Shown here: positions 55,471-64,000 of the stretch, one piece after another
Layout of the letters: the number at the start of each line of letters is the position of its first letter
Numbering within the stretch: position 1 is the first letter of the stretch
From: Hwangdonia seohaensis
GTDB taxonomy: Bacteria > Bacteroidota > Bacteroidia > Flavobacteriales > Flavobacteriaceae
DNA length: 64,000 nt
Reading direction: 5' to 3'
Assembly: GCF_031932625.1 (NCBI RefSeq)
Contig: NZ_JAVSCK010000005.1
Span: 124,001-188,000, forward strand
Notes under the pieces: model-generated
The model's database searches: none
What the model saw: the letters and a program-made list of their open reading frames with translations, nothing else
What the model was told of the DNA's origin: nothing
Position numbers and translations under genes: made by a program

Positions 55471-58080
55471 ATGAAGAAAATCCAGAATGCCGTCATATTA
55501 ATACTTATAGTTTTAACGTTTATTCCGTCTTTTGGTCAAGAAATTTCCAAATTAAGTACTTCGGACTTACCTAGTTTACCAGCAGAAAAACCAAACATTG
55601 AATCGCTTGGTTTTGCGGGCATGTTAGGAGGGGCACACAATGGTGCGATCATTGCGGCAGGTGGTGCAAATTTTCCTAACGGCTTGCCTTGGGAGGGGGG
55701 CAATAAAGTATGGAGCACAGATATCTATATTTTTGAAAACGACCAATGGCGTTTATCAGAAACGCAATTGCCCATGCCACTTGGATATTCGGCTTCGGTA
55801 TCAACGGATAAAGGCATTTTGTGTATTGGCGGCAATAATGAGACTATGGTAAGCGATAAGGTTTTGCTTTTGGCCTATGATGCATCTTCGAAAAAAATAA
55901 ATATATCTGAATACCCGGTTTTGCCAGAACCTTTAGCATTTTCATCTGCCGTTGTAAGCGATGATTTTGTATATGTTGTGGGCGGTAAAAACACAAAACA
56001 GAGTACCAATTCATTTTACAGGTTAAACCTAAAAGACCCTAAGGGTTGGGAGAAATTAACCGATTTCCCTGGGCCTCCAAGAGCGCTCCATTGTATTGCA
56101 ACCCAAGAAACGCAAACCAATAAAAAGTTGTTTGTAATTGGAGGTAGGAATGAAGTGTCCGGGAAAAAATCCGAAACGCTCACTACATATTTATCTTACG
56201 ATTTTAAAAACAAAACCTGGCAAGACGAGGGCAACCTTGAAATAGATGGTAAAACCAGAGTATTAATGGGAGCTTCGGCAGAAACCATGGGTTCCATGCA
56301 CATTATGGTTTACGGCGGGAGCGATGAGCTGCTTTTTGATGAGTTGGAACATATTGGTTTGCAATTGCGAACGGTACAAAACGATTCTATAACCACCGCA
56401 CTTACAAATAGGAGAGATGACATTTTAAATGAACACCCCGGTTTCTCAAAAGAAATTTTGGCTTATAATTCCATAACCAAAAAGTGGTTTGTTTACGATT
56501 CCCTTTCAACAAAAATTCCCGTTACGGCATTATCATTTAAAAACAAGGACGAGTTTTTTATTGTTTCGGGCGAGGTTTCACCCGGTATCCGCACACCCAA
56601 AGTACAAAACTTTAAAATCGCAGATGCGGCACATCCATTCGGAATTATAAACTATAGTGTACTTGCGTTATATCTTTTAGTATCGGTTTTAATCGGAATT
56701 TATTTTGCCCGTAAACAGAAATCTACGGCAGACTATTTTACCGGAGGCGGAAGAATACCTTGGTGGGCTTCGGGTTTAAGTGTTTTTGGTACGCTGTTAA
56801 GTGCCATAACATTCATGGCGATTCCGGCAAAGGCTTTTATAACTGATTGGTCTTTCTTTTTTCTTAACATAACCGCCATTTTAATAACACCCGTTATTGC
56901 TTTTATTTTCATTCCGTTCTTCAACAAATTAAAAATAAAAACGGCTTACGAATATCTTGAAGACCGTTTTAACTATACCGCCCGTGCTTTCGGGAGTTTG
57001 TCTTTTATTTTGTTTCAATTGGGGCGTATAGGCATTGTGTTGTTGTTGCCCTCGTTGGCCATTTCAATTGTAACGGGAATTCCTGTGGAAACCAGTATTC
57101 TTATTATGGGCGTACTGTGTATATTTTATACCACTTTTGGAGGGATTGAAGCAGTAATTTGGACAGACGTTATGCAGGTTATAGTGCTTCTTGGTGGAAG
57201 CATTTTGGCCGTAGTATGGATTATGCTACATACCGAAGCCTCATTTGGCGAGATGATAACTTATGCCTCCGAAAGGGATAAGTTTAATATCACCAACATG
57301 GAGCTTAACTTTACAGAATCTACATTTTGGGTGGTCTTTATTGGTGGGCTCGCCTCTGCGATGGTAACACAAGGTACAGACCAAACCATTGTACAACGGT
57401 TTTTAACGAGTTCCAGCATTAAGGATTCTCAAAAAACCCTTTATACCAATGCGGTACTTACTTTACCGGCCACCATTATATTTTTTGGTTTAGGGACGCT
57501 TTTGTTTATATTCTATACCGAAATGCCTAACGAACTTTCTCCTGCCATTTCCAATAATGATTCGATTTTTCCGTGGTATATTGTTCGTGAATTGCCTATA
57601 GGGGTTTCCGGTTTGTTGGTTGCAGGTATTTTTTCTGCGGCCATGTCCAGCATCAGTAGTAGTTTAAATTCAGTTTCAACAGCGTATTGCAACGATTTTC
57701 ATGCACATTTTAAGCCCCAAGTGGCCGATGTGAAGTTATTACGTATTGCACGATTGGTAACCATGATAACCGGTATTCTTGGAGTTTTGTTGGCGCTTTG
57801 GATGGCAAGTTCCAATATTAAATCGCTTTGGGATCAGTTTTATCGTTTCCTAGGCCTTTTTACAGGTGGTTTAGGTGGTATGTTCCTTTTGGGAATGCTT
57901 ACCAAAAAAGCCAATGCCAAAGGCACTTTATTAGGCTTGTTGGTTAGTGCCGTCTTAATATGGTACATCAGTGTTTTCACCGATATTAGCTTTTTGATGT
58001 ACTCCTTTTTTGGTGTTGCTTCATGTTTTATTTTTGGATATATTTTTAGTTTATTGTTTCCTTCAAAGGAAAAAGCATAA
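55471..58080 (+). CDS. Fusion of NanM-like (permuted) mutarotase propeller and sodium:solute symporter, probable sialic acid transporter
   Basis: The 869-residue protein starts with a Sec signal (cleavage near PSFGQ). Residues about 38-375 form a kelch-type propeller (VVGGKNTKQSTNSFYRL, FVIGGRNEVSG, IMVYGGSDELLF) like N-acetylneuraminate epimerase NanM and its cyclically permuted relatives. Residues about 385-865 form a sodium:solute symporter with about thirteen membrane segments (STADYFTGGGRIPWWASGLSVFGT, FGGIEAVIWTDVMQ, SSISSSLNSVSTAYCNDF). Logically the periplasmic propeller converts alpha- to beta-sialic acid or scavenges it, and the symporter imports it with sodium for the lyase. Such fusions are known in Bacteroidetes. 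It is placed with the sialidase locus, sharing a candidate operator. Confidence 0.9.
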   Translation: MKKIQNAVILILIVLTFIPSFGQEISKLSTSDLPSLPAEKPNIESLGFAGMLGGAHNGAIIAAGGANFPNGLPWEGGNKVWSTDIYIFENDQWRLSETQLPMPLGYSASVSTDKGILCIGGNNETMVSDKVLLLAYDASSKKINISEYPVLPEPLAFSSAVVSDDFVYVVGGKNTKQSTNSFYRLNLKDPKGWEKLTDFPGPPRALHCIATQETQTNKKLFVIGGRNEVSGKKSETLTTYLSYDFKNKTWQDEGNLEIDGKTRVLMGASAETMGSMHIMVYGGSDELLFDELEHIGLQLRTVQNDSITTALTNRRDDILNEHPGFSKEILAYNSITKKWFVYDSLSTKIPVTALSFKNKDEFFIVSGEVSPGIRTPKVQNFKIADAAHPFGIINYSVLALYLLVSVLIGIYFARKQKSTADYFTGGGRIPWWASGLSVFGTLLSAITFMAIPAKAFITDWSFFFLNITAILITPVIAFIFIPFFNKLKIKTAYEYLEDRFNYTARAFGSLSFILFQLGRIGIVLLLPSLAISIVTGIPVETSILIMGVLCIFYTTFGGIEAVIWTDVMQVIVLLGGSILAVVWIMLHTEASFGEMITYASERDKFNITNMELNFTESTFWVVFIGGLASAMVTQGTDQTIVQRFLTSSSIKDSQKTLYTNAVLTLPATIIFFGLGTLLFIFYTEMPNELSPAISNNDSIFPWYIVRELPIGVSGLLVAGIFSAAMSSISSSLNSVSTAYCNDFHAHFKPQVADVKLLRIARLVTMITGILGVLLALWMASSNIKSLWDQFYRFLGLFTGGLGGMFLLGMLTKKANAKGTLLGLLVSAVLIWYISVFTDISFLMYSFFGVASCFIFGYIFSLLFPSKEKA

Positions 58081-58497
58081 AATGCGGATTGATTCATTTG
58101 TTGGCACGACCCGTACTTTATTCTAAAATCTTAACATCCAAAAGCATTTATAATGCTTGGAAACCATTCTAGTTTTGATAGAAATACGGTGTCCTAAAAC
58201 CTCGTATACTTCAGAATAATATACATTATCGGTTTTGCGTATATTTACATATTTAAACGTAACCGTTTGATTGTTAGTTATTTTTTGTTAACTTTATAAA
58301 TTATATTAATGTCTCTTACGCAGCATTAATCTCCCTATTGAATTTTTTTATTAGTATTTATATACCCTAAATCATCCATTTAAAAGGAGCGGTTTTTATA
58401 ATCATTCAATGTTATAAACCACCCTTTTAATTTGAAGATGATGTACGTAGGTGTATTTGGTAAGTATTTTATTTCATCACAATAAAACCTAAATACT
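58081..58497 (+). promoter_or_regulatory. Intergenic leader of the CHAT-lipase gene pair
   Basis: No gene over 20 codons that I trust lies here. Visible structure: a small hairpin AAGCATT/AATGCTT (58142-58158) without a T run, the imperfect palindrome AAACGTAACCGTTT (58255-58268), which resembles LacI-type half sites, and an imperfect long hairpin (58382-58401 with 58412-58428, AAAAGG...TTATAA with TTATAA...CCTTTT). The last one lies about 70 bases before the small ORF and could act as attenuator or mRNA stabiliser. Function is not shown. Confidence 0.35.
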
Positions 58498-58623
58498 ATG
58501 ATTCTCAAACACGCTACCCATACTCCGCTAAACGAAGCTGCATTTACGGCCTTGGCTTTAAATGATGCAGATGCACATAATTACACTGAAGGTTCCATCA
58601 CCAAAACCATAAACCATGACTAA
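58498..58623 (+). CDS. 41-residue small ORF overlapping the CHAT-lipase start
   Basis: An ATG at 58498 opens 41 codons that end at TAA 58621-58623. The last 8 bases (ATGACTAA) include the ATG of the large downstream gene in another frame, the arrangement typical of translational coupling. The peptide is soluble, without signal or membrane segment; it starts MILKHATHTPLNEAAF and has an Ala/Asn/Asp-rich middle and a basic spot near the end. I recognise no family. It could be a leader peptide, a partner or substrate of the protease, or chance. The tight overlap is the main evidence for translation. Confidence 0.5.
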   Translation: MILKHATHTPLNEAAFTALALNDADAHNYTEGSITKTINHD

Positions 58624-61600
58624 AAAAGCCAAAATAATAGGTGTAGAGCGAGAAGTTGCAAACATAGATTACATTGTACCAAACACCTTGGGCCAAAAAT
58701 TCGAATTAAAATCTTATATCGAAGTGTCTTCGAAGCGCTCAAAAAACACATTGAATACGGTAGTTTTTGAAGAGAACGATTTGGTGGCCTTGCAATTTAC
58801 CGATAATACGGAGTGGATAGGGCACCCCGAGGATGTTCAGGCCATTTACGATAAAAAAACATTATCAAAACGTTCGCTTTCCAGTGAAGATTATGTTTTT
58901 GATATTCAAATCATTTCTGAAGATGCCAATCGTGGTTTCATTAAACGTGCCATGGTAAAGGTTTTTAGTGTTTTTAAACCCATAGCAAAAGCTAAAAATT
59001 CGGTCGAAATCGGGATTCATAAATTGGCGGAATCTTATGATAATCGGATGCAATCGCATCCGGGATTGTACCAGATTAACGACAAATTCACCAGAATAGA
59101 ATACACAAAAAACCTTGATACAACCCGCCCTATTTTACTCCTTTTACACGGTACTTTATCAACCACCAACGATGCGTTTTTTAAGCTTAACGACAATAAC
59201 GATACCTGGAACGACATAGTGTCGATTTACGATAATCAAATTTTGGCCTTGGAGCACTATACGCTGTCTGTAAGCCCGTTGCAAAACGCATTGGACTTTT
59301 TAAAGGATTGCCCCAAAGGCTGTAATTTAGATATTTTAAGTCATTCCCGTGGCGGTTTGGTAGCCGATATTTTAGCGAAATGCGACCATCGGAACCCTAT
59401 TATTGGCTTTAGTAAAAATGAAATAGGAATATTAGGTTCTGACGAGGGTGAAGCGGGCAATCAAGAATTGATGGATGCTATCAATAAACTGGCCAAGACA
59501 AAGAAAATTACAGTAAATAAAGTGGTTCGGGTAGCGGCACCCGCCAGCGGAACAACCATTTTATCGCGTCGTGTAGACCACTTTTTCAATCTGTTTTTAA
59601 ACGCTGTGTCTTTGGCATTTGGTATTGGCAATCCTATTTACCATGCCGTTAAAGCCTTTTTATTGGAATTGGTAAGCCAAAAGGAAAACCCCGAAGTATT
59701 GCCCGGTTTAAATGCGATGATGCCCGAATCGCTGTTCCAAAAAATGATGAATGCTTCAGATACCTCGGTGGTCAGCGATTTATACAACATTGCTGGCGAT
59801 GCCGATATTGGTGGCATTAATTTTAACTCGTTAAAGGTTATTTTGGCGAATCTGTTTTATAAAGCCGACAACGATTTGGTAGTCGATACCAAACGTATGG
59901 AGCACGGTGTAAAACGAAAAGAAGGCATTTATAAATTTTTGGCGGAAGGAAGCAGCACCAACCACTTTAATTATTTTTCTGCCGATAATTCCAGTGCCGC
60001 CATTATTGAAGCTTTAAGGGCCAACGAAAACAATCCCACTACATTATTTACCAAACACGTTTACACCGAAGGTGAACGCGGTATATTATTAGATGCGCTG
60101 TCTTTAGAAGGGGTAAGCCTAAAACCAAAAATTGAAGGTATTACCAAGGATATTGTAATTATCGTGCCAGGAATTATGGGCTCCACGCTTACCAATAATA
60201 AGGAAGACCAGTGGGTAGATATGCGCGAATTGAATCGGGGAGCTATTGTTAAAAAACTCAATATCGAAGCCAAAAAAGTGGATGCCAGTGGTGTTATAAA
60301 AAAATATTATTACCAATTGGCAGAACATTTATCTGAAAAATATGATGTGATTACGTTTGAGTTCGATTGGCGAAAATCGGTGCAAGAGGCTGCCAAACAA
60401 TTGCAAACACAGCTTGAAGATTACATGCAATCTACCAGTGGTAAAATTCATATTATTGCACACTCCATGGGCGGTTTGGTAGTACGCCAGTGCATGATCG
60501 ACCATGCCGATACTTGGTCTAAATTCAAAGAAAACGTACAAAACCGATTCGTTATGTTGGGCACACCTTGGTTGGGTTCGTATTTAATTATGGAAGTGCT
60601 CACCGGTCATAGCAAACGCGTTAAGCAATTGGCATTTATTGATTTTAAGCACAACCGTAATGAACTGTTAAAGGTTTTTTGGAAATTCCCAGGGGTTTTT
60701 GAATTATTACCTATTGAAAATGATGATGTAAAACGACCATTTTGGCAACAAAACTTTTGGAAATCGATTGATTCGAAAACCAATTTAAAGCACATGCCGG
60801 AGCCCAAGGATAACGCCCAATCGCTAAAAGATTTTAAGGCTTACCGCGATAACGTTAAAAAGTTTTTGGAAGAAGATTTAACCAACGACCATTTTAGGAA
60901 TATTTATTACATCTGTGGCCAATCAGACCAAACGGTTTTTGATTACGAATTCAAGAATCGTTTTCTGTCGAAATATGAAAAACTGGTTTATAAAGCCACG
61001 TCTCACGGCGATGGAAGTGTCACCTGGAAAACAGGCATTCCAAAGCAATTGCTAAACACTTCTAATTTATATTATACACATACTTCTCATGGCGATTTGG
61101 CCAACGAAGCTTACATATTCCACGGTATTTCAGACATTTTGGAAACCGGTAGCACCAACAGATTGAGCAACCAACAGCCCGCATCGCGAAGCGGAGAAAT
61201 TATTTCGGAAGTTTTTGAATCTCCAGAACCGCTTTACGATTCAAAGGCCGTTGTTGAAGCACTTTTCGGTACCCATAAAAAAAGCGAGCCAGAAACGGAA
61301 TTCTTCAATGTAAAAGTAATCCACGGCGATTTAAAAATGTCGGCTTACCCCGTTATGGTTGGCCATTTCTTTATGGATCTAATTTTAAGTGCGGAAAAAG
61401 CTTTAGATGGCTATTTGGACAACCGATTGTCGCAACGTTTAGGTATTGGCTATTACCCCGGCGAAATAGGCGAGAGCGAAGTGTTTTTCAACCTTAAAAC
61501 ACAACCCAAAGGGGCTATTGTTTGTGGCTTGGGCAGCACAAACGGTTTAACGTCTTATGTCCTTTCCAAAACGGTAAAGCAGGCAGTACTTAAATACGCC

Positions 61601-63994
61601 ATGTTTATGCGCGACAATTACACCTTGCCACAAGCCAAAAAGTACGCCACCGGAATTTCGTTTGTTTTAATGGGAATAGGTTACGGTAAATTGCCCATTG
61701 AAGATTCCATAAAAGGTATTTTATTGGGTGTTGCAGAAGCCAATAAGCAAATTAAAATAACAGGAGAAGGCTTAAAGCTAATCGAGAATATTGAAATTGT
61801 AAACTACTACGAATCCATTGCAAGTGAAGCCTATTTTAGCTTAACCAGACTGTACAATATCGATAACCGCGTGGCATTTAATTACACCAAAGGCATTTCG
61901 AGGCGTCCCGGAGCAAAGAAGAGAAAAATATTTCAAGATGAAGCTTACGAGAGATGGTTTAATCTTCAGATAACCAGTATTTTGGATACCGATGAAAACA
62001 TAAAGGACACCGAAACGGTAACAGGGTTTAAGTATGATGCATCCTATGGATTGGCAAGGGTTGAACAAGAAATGGTTAATGTTGGTTTACATAAAATAAA
62101 CCATTTATTGGAAGAAATGTCAGTCAGTTCAAGTTGGGACCAAAGGTTATCTAAATCCCTTTTCGAGATGTTGATTCCGAATGATTTTAAAAACACCTTC
62201 AGAAATCAAAATAACTTGGTTTTAAAACTGGATAAATGTGCTGCTCAAATTCCATGGGAATTACTGCACGATTACCATATTACCGATGTCCCTGCTTCGG
62301 TAGACTCTAGTTTTATTAGGCAATTGGTTACCGAAGACACCACGCGTTTTAACCAGGTGGCGTTAAACAATATAGAGGCTTTTGTAGTGGGCGACCCTAT
62401 TTACAATCAAGAAAATTTGCAACAACTTCCTGCCGCAAAAGCAGAATCTGAGTGGGTATCAAATCAACTGGCAAAAGATGGGTATCATGTTAATGTGCTT
62501 TTAAATTCCAACGCAAAACATATTATGATGGAGTTGTTTAGCAAACATTATAAGATGATGCACTTTGCAGGTCACGGCATTTACGATCCCGAAAATAATA
62601 ACGTAGGCATTGCCATAGGTGGCGGTATTTGTATTGACCCAGCTATGATAAATCAAATAGGCTATGTGCCCGAGTTTGTGTTTATAAACTGTTGTTTCTC
62701 AGGTGTTGTTGATGCCCAAGACGATAAATACAGTCAAAACCGATACCGTCTTGCGGCCAATATAGGCACCCAGCTTATCGAAATGGGCGTAAAAGCTATT
62801 GTAATAGCTGGTTGGGCTGTTGATGATGCGGCTGCCAAGGTATTTTCAGAAACGTTTTATAAGTGCATGTTAAAGGGTTGCGATTTTGGTAGCGCCGTAA
62901 AATCCGCGAGGTTTGAATGTTATCAAGAACACAAACACAGCAATACTTGGGGCGCTTACCAATGTTATGGTAATCAGTTTTATAAGTTCGATACCAGACA
63001 AAAATCGAATAGACAACATCAAGAATACGTGGTGTCTTCTCAGGTACACACCGATTTAGATAATTTACTGATTTCCATTCGGGATAAAAAAGTAGATGAA
63101 AAAACGGCACTTATCAAATTGGATGCCTTTATCGACAAAGCCGAAGCCTCCAACCTGTTAGATGCGATGGTGTTGGAAAAAGAAGCCCTTATTTATGATG
63201 AATTGGGCAATACCGAAGTGGCGTTTCAAAAGTATAAAGGCCTATTTGAGTTTGATAACGGCAACTACTCCATAAAAGCCTTGGAGCAATATTGTTTAGT
63301 ACAATCGTACAGGTTAGAAAGTATTATTGAATCTATTATGGAATCAGATGGAAAAGACGGGGTTGCCAAGGCCGTTAACACATATCTTGACGAAATACGG
63401 TTGCTCACCTTGGCCGGTAGAAATGCCAGCAGGCTAAACATAGTAGGAAATGCCTATAAAATTTCTGCGAAATATTTAGATGGTGCAAAGAAAACCGATC
63501 AATTAAAAACGGCTTATGCTTATTATAACGAAGCTATGGAAATGGCATCAGATAAGCACAGCGGGCAGTATTTAAATGCGCTATCAAACATGTTGTTTGT
63601 TGGTTTTATCCTCGAAAAGTTGGGTGGTGAAAAGCTTTTGGACCGCTTGCAAACCAATAAAGCTTTCGAAAAAGTAACCGATTTATCAAAGTACTTAAAA
63701 GATTTCCGTCAAGAATTAGATGATTTTGATAAGGAAGACCTGGATATTTCAGTGCTCATTGGAATGACCGAAATAAGCTATGCTATTTTACTGGTTTCTG
63801 AAAACAATGATGACCACCAAGACCAACAAATATTACGATGGTATAAAGATATTTTCAATCAAATATACAGTCCGCGCTATATAAACATTGAAATCTCCCA
63901 AATCGATTTCTTGTTGGAATATATTGAAAATCAAGATATTGTAGAGTGTTTGGGCATTATTAAAACCGAATTAAAAAACCTTTTAAAACAATAA
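58616..63994 (+). CDS. Large multidomain protein: two lipase-like alpha/beta hydrolase modules, CHAT caspase-like protease, helical TPR-like tail
   Basis: The 1792-residue protein has no signal peptide. Module 1 (about 135-480) has LLLLHGTLSTTND and the nucleophile elbow LSHSRGG (Ser244). Module 2 (about 505-870) has IIVPGIMGSTL and AHSMGGLVVRQ (Ser617), like LCAT/PGAP1-type lipases. Residues about 890-1200 are an undefined alpha/beta region (GAIVCGLGSTNGLTSYV). A CHAT protease (about 1215-1460) has the caspase-like dyad: HFAGHG (His1320) and NCCFSG (Cys1360). PWELLHDYHI is also typical of CHAT. The tail (about 1480-1792) is helical, with TPR-like spacing (AFQKYKGLFEF, AYAYYNEAMEMA). CHAT and lipase domains recur in bacterial conflict and cell-death systems. 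Here both are joined in one chain, so proteolysis may release or switch a lipase. Function is inferred; no partner is known apart from the overlapping small ORF. Confidence 0.8.
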   Translation: MTKKAKIIGVEREVANIDYIVPNTLGQKFELKSYIEVSSKRSKNTLNTVVFEENDLVALQFTDNTEWIGHPEDVQAIYDKKTLSKRSLSSEDYVFDIQIISEDANRGFIKRAMVKVFSVFKPIAKAKNSVEIGIHKLAESYDNRMQSHPGLYQINDKFTRIEYTKNLDTTRPILLLLHGTLSTTNDAFFKLNDNNDTWNDIVSIYDNQILALEHYTLSVSPLQNALDFLKDCPKGCNLDILSHSRGGLVADILAKCDHRNPIIGFSKNEIGILGSDEGEAGNQELMDAINKLAKTKKITVNKVVRVAAPASGTTILSRRVDHFFNLFLNAVSLAFGIGNPIYHAVKAFLLELVSQKENPEVLPGLNAMMPESLFQKMMNASDTSVVSDLYNIAGDADIGGINFNSLKVILANLFYKADNDLVVDTKRMEHGVKRKEGIYKFLAEGSSTNHFNYFSADNSSAAIIEALRANENNPTTLFTKHVYTEGERGILLDALSLEGVSLKPKIEGITKDIVIIVPGIMGSTLTNNKEDQWVDMRELNRGAIVKKLNIEAKKVDASGVIKKYYYQLAEHLSEKYDVITFEFDWRKSVQEAAKQLQTQLEDYMQSTSGKIHIIAHSMGGLVVRQCMIDHADTWSKFKENVQNRFVMLGTPWLGSYLIMEVLTGHSKRVKQLAFIDFKHNRNELLKVFWKFPGVFELLPIENDDVKRPFWQQNFWKSIDSKTNLKHMPEPKDNAQSLKDFKAYRDNVKKFLEEDLTNDHFRNIYYICGQSDQTVFDYEFKNRFLSKYEKLVYKATSHGDGSVTWKTGIPKQLLNTSNLYYTHTSHGDLANEAYIFHGISDILETGSTNRLSNQQPASRSGEIISEVFESPEPLYDSKAVVEALFGTHKKSEPETEFFNVKVIHGDLKMSAYPVMVGHFFMDLILSAEKALDGYLDNRLSQRLGIGYYPGEIGESEVFFNLKTQPKGAIVCGLGSTNGLTSYVLSKTVKQAVLKYAMFMRDNYTLPQAKKYATGISFVLMGIGYGKLPIEDSIKGILLGVAEANKQIKITGEGLKLIENIEIVNYYESIASEAYFSLTRLYNIDNRVAFNYTKGISRRPGAKKRKIFQDEAYERWFNLQITSILDTDENIKDTETVTGFKYDASYGLARVEQEMVNVGLHKINHLLEEMSVSSSWDQRLSKSLFEMLIPNDFKNTFRNQNNLVLKLDKCAAQIPWELLHDYHITDVPASVDSSFIRQLVTEDTTRFNQVALNNIEAFVVGDPIYNQENLQQLPAAKAESEWVSNQLAKDGYHVNVLLNSNAKHIMMELFSKHYKMMHFAGHGIYDPENNNVGIAIGGGICIDPAMINQIGYVPEFVFINCCFSGVVDAQDDKYSQNRYRLAANIGTQLIEMGVKAIVIAGWAVDDAAAKVFSETFYKCMLKGCDFGSAVKSARFECYQEHKHSNTWGAYQCYGNQFYKFDTRQKSNRQHQEYVVSSQVHTDLDNLLISIRDKKVDEKTALIKLDAFIDKAEASNLLDAMVLEKEALIYDELGNTEVAFQKYKGLFEFDNGNYSIKALEQYCLVQSYRLESIIESIMESDGKDGVAKAVNTYLDEIRLLTLAGRNASRLNIVGNAYKISAKYLDGAKKTDQLKTAYAYYNEAMEMASDKHSGQYLNALSNMLFVGFILEKLGGEKLLDRLQTNKAFEKVTDLSKYLKDFRQELDDFDKEDLDISVLIGMTEISYAILLVSENNDDHQDQQILRWYKDIFNQIYSPRYINIEISQIDFLLEYIENQDIVECLGIIKTELKNLLKQ

Positions 63995-64000
63995 ACTTAT

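Noticed and set aside
58438..58488. 15-codon ORF before the small ORF of the CHAT pair
   Set aside because: Too short, no overlap or composition evidence; likely chance.
1..64000. Mobile elements, CRISPR arrays, tRNA or rRNA genes
   Set aside because: No transposase or integrase-like protein, no regularly spaced repeats, and no cloverleaf or rRNA-like stretches were seen.

Overview
The window looks like chromosomal DNA from a polysaccharide-degrading member of the Bacteroidota, most likely a (probably marine) Flavobacteriaceae species. The DNA is AT-rich. There are two SusC/SusD pairs, many lipoproteins with typical lipoboxes, two proteins with C-terminal type IX secretion (T9SS) sorting domains, and -7 promoter boxes of the Bacteroidetes TAnnTTTG type. 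I see no rRNA, tRNA, CRISPR array, insertion sequence or phage gene. All names rest on reading motifs and domain order; no database search was run.

Region 1 (about 1-24565) is a beta-glucan, laminarin-type utilisation locus. It opens with the 3' part of a SusR-like propeller/Y_Y_Y/LuxR regulator. Then come SusC, SusD, a PKD-containing surface glycan-binding lipoprotein and a GH16 lipoprotein laminarinase, closed by a strong terminator. A second operon carries a cytoplasmic beta-1,3-glucan phosphorylase (GH149-like), a GH17 lipoprotein, a clan GH-A lipoprotein, a GH30 lipoprotein, a GPH-type sugar/cation symporter and a cytoplasmic GH17. Two separately transcribed T9SS cargo genes follow: a GH16 with a WExF beta-trefoil and a non-catalytic multidomain protein. 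They share a duplicated upstream region, and part of it is also found before susC. The logic is surface cleavage and capture, import by SusCD, periplasmic trimming and debranching (GH17, GH30), inner-membrane uptake, then cytoplasmic phosphorolysis and hydrolysis.

Region 2 (about 24690-58080) is a sialoglycan/sulfoglycan utilisation locus. It has SusC/SusD, N-acetylneuraminate lyase, a GntR/FCD regulator, an AGE-family epimerase, GH33 sialidase, a two-domain esterase, two GH27, two GH20, two GH2, a GDSL hydrolase, a creatininase-family protein, two Cys-type sulfatases, GH84, and a NanM-like propeller fused to a sodium:solute symporter. The palindrome TATGTnnnACATA occurs at four promoters here and is the best candidate operator of the GntR regulator. 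The set would dismantle sialylated, O-acetylated, galactosylated and sulfated N-acetylhexosamine glycans such as mucins or glycoproteins, and feed sialic acid and hexosamines inward.

Region 3 (about 58081-64000) is unrelated to sugar use. A 41-codon ORF overlaps by 8 nt the start of a 1792-residue protein with two alpha/beta-hydrolase (lipase-like) modules, an undefined middle region, a CHAT caspase-like protease and a helical, TPR-like tail. This looks like a conflict or cell-death type effector and is the least explained element of the window.
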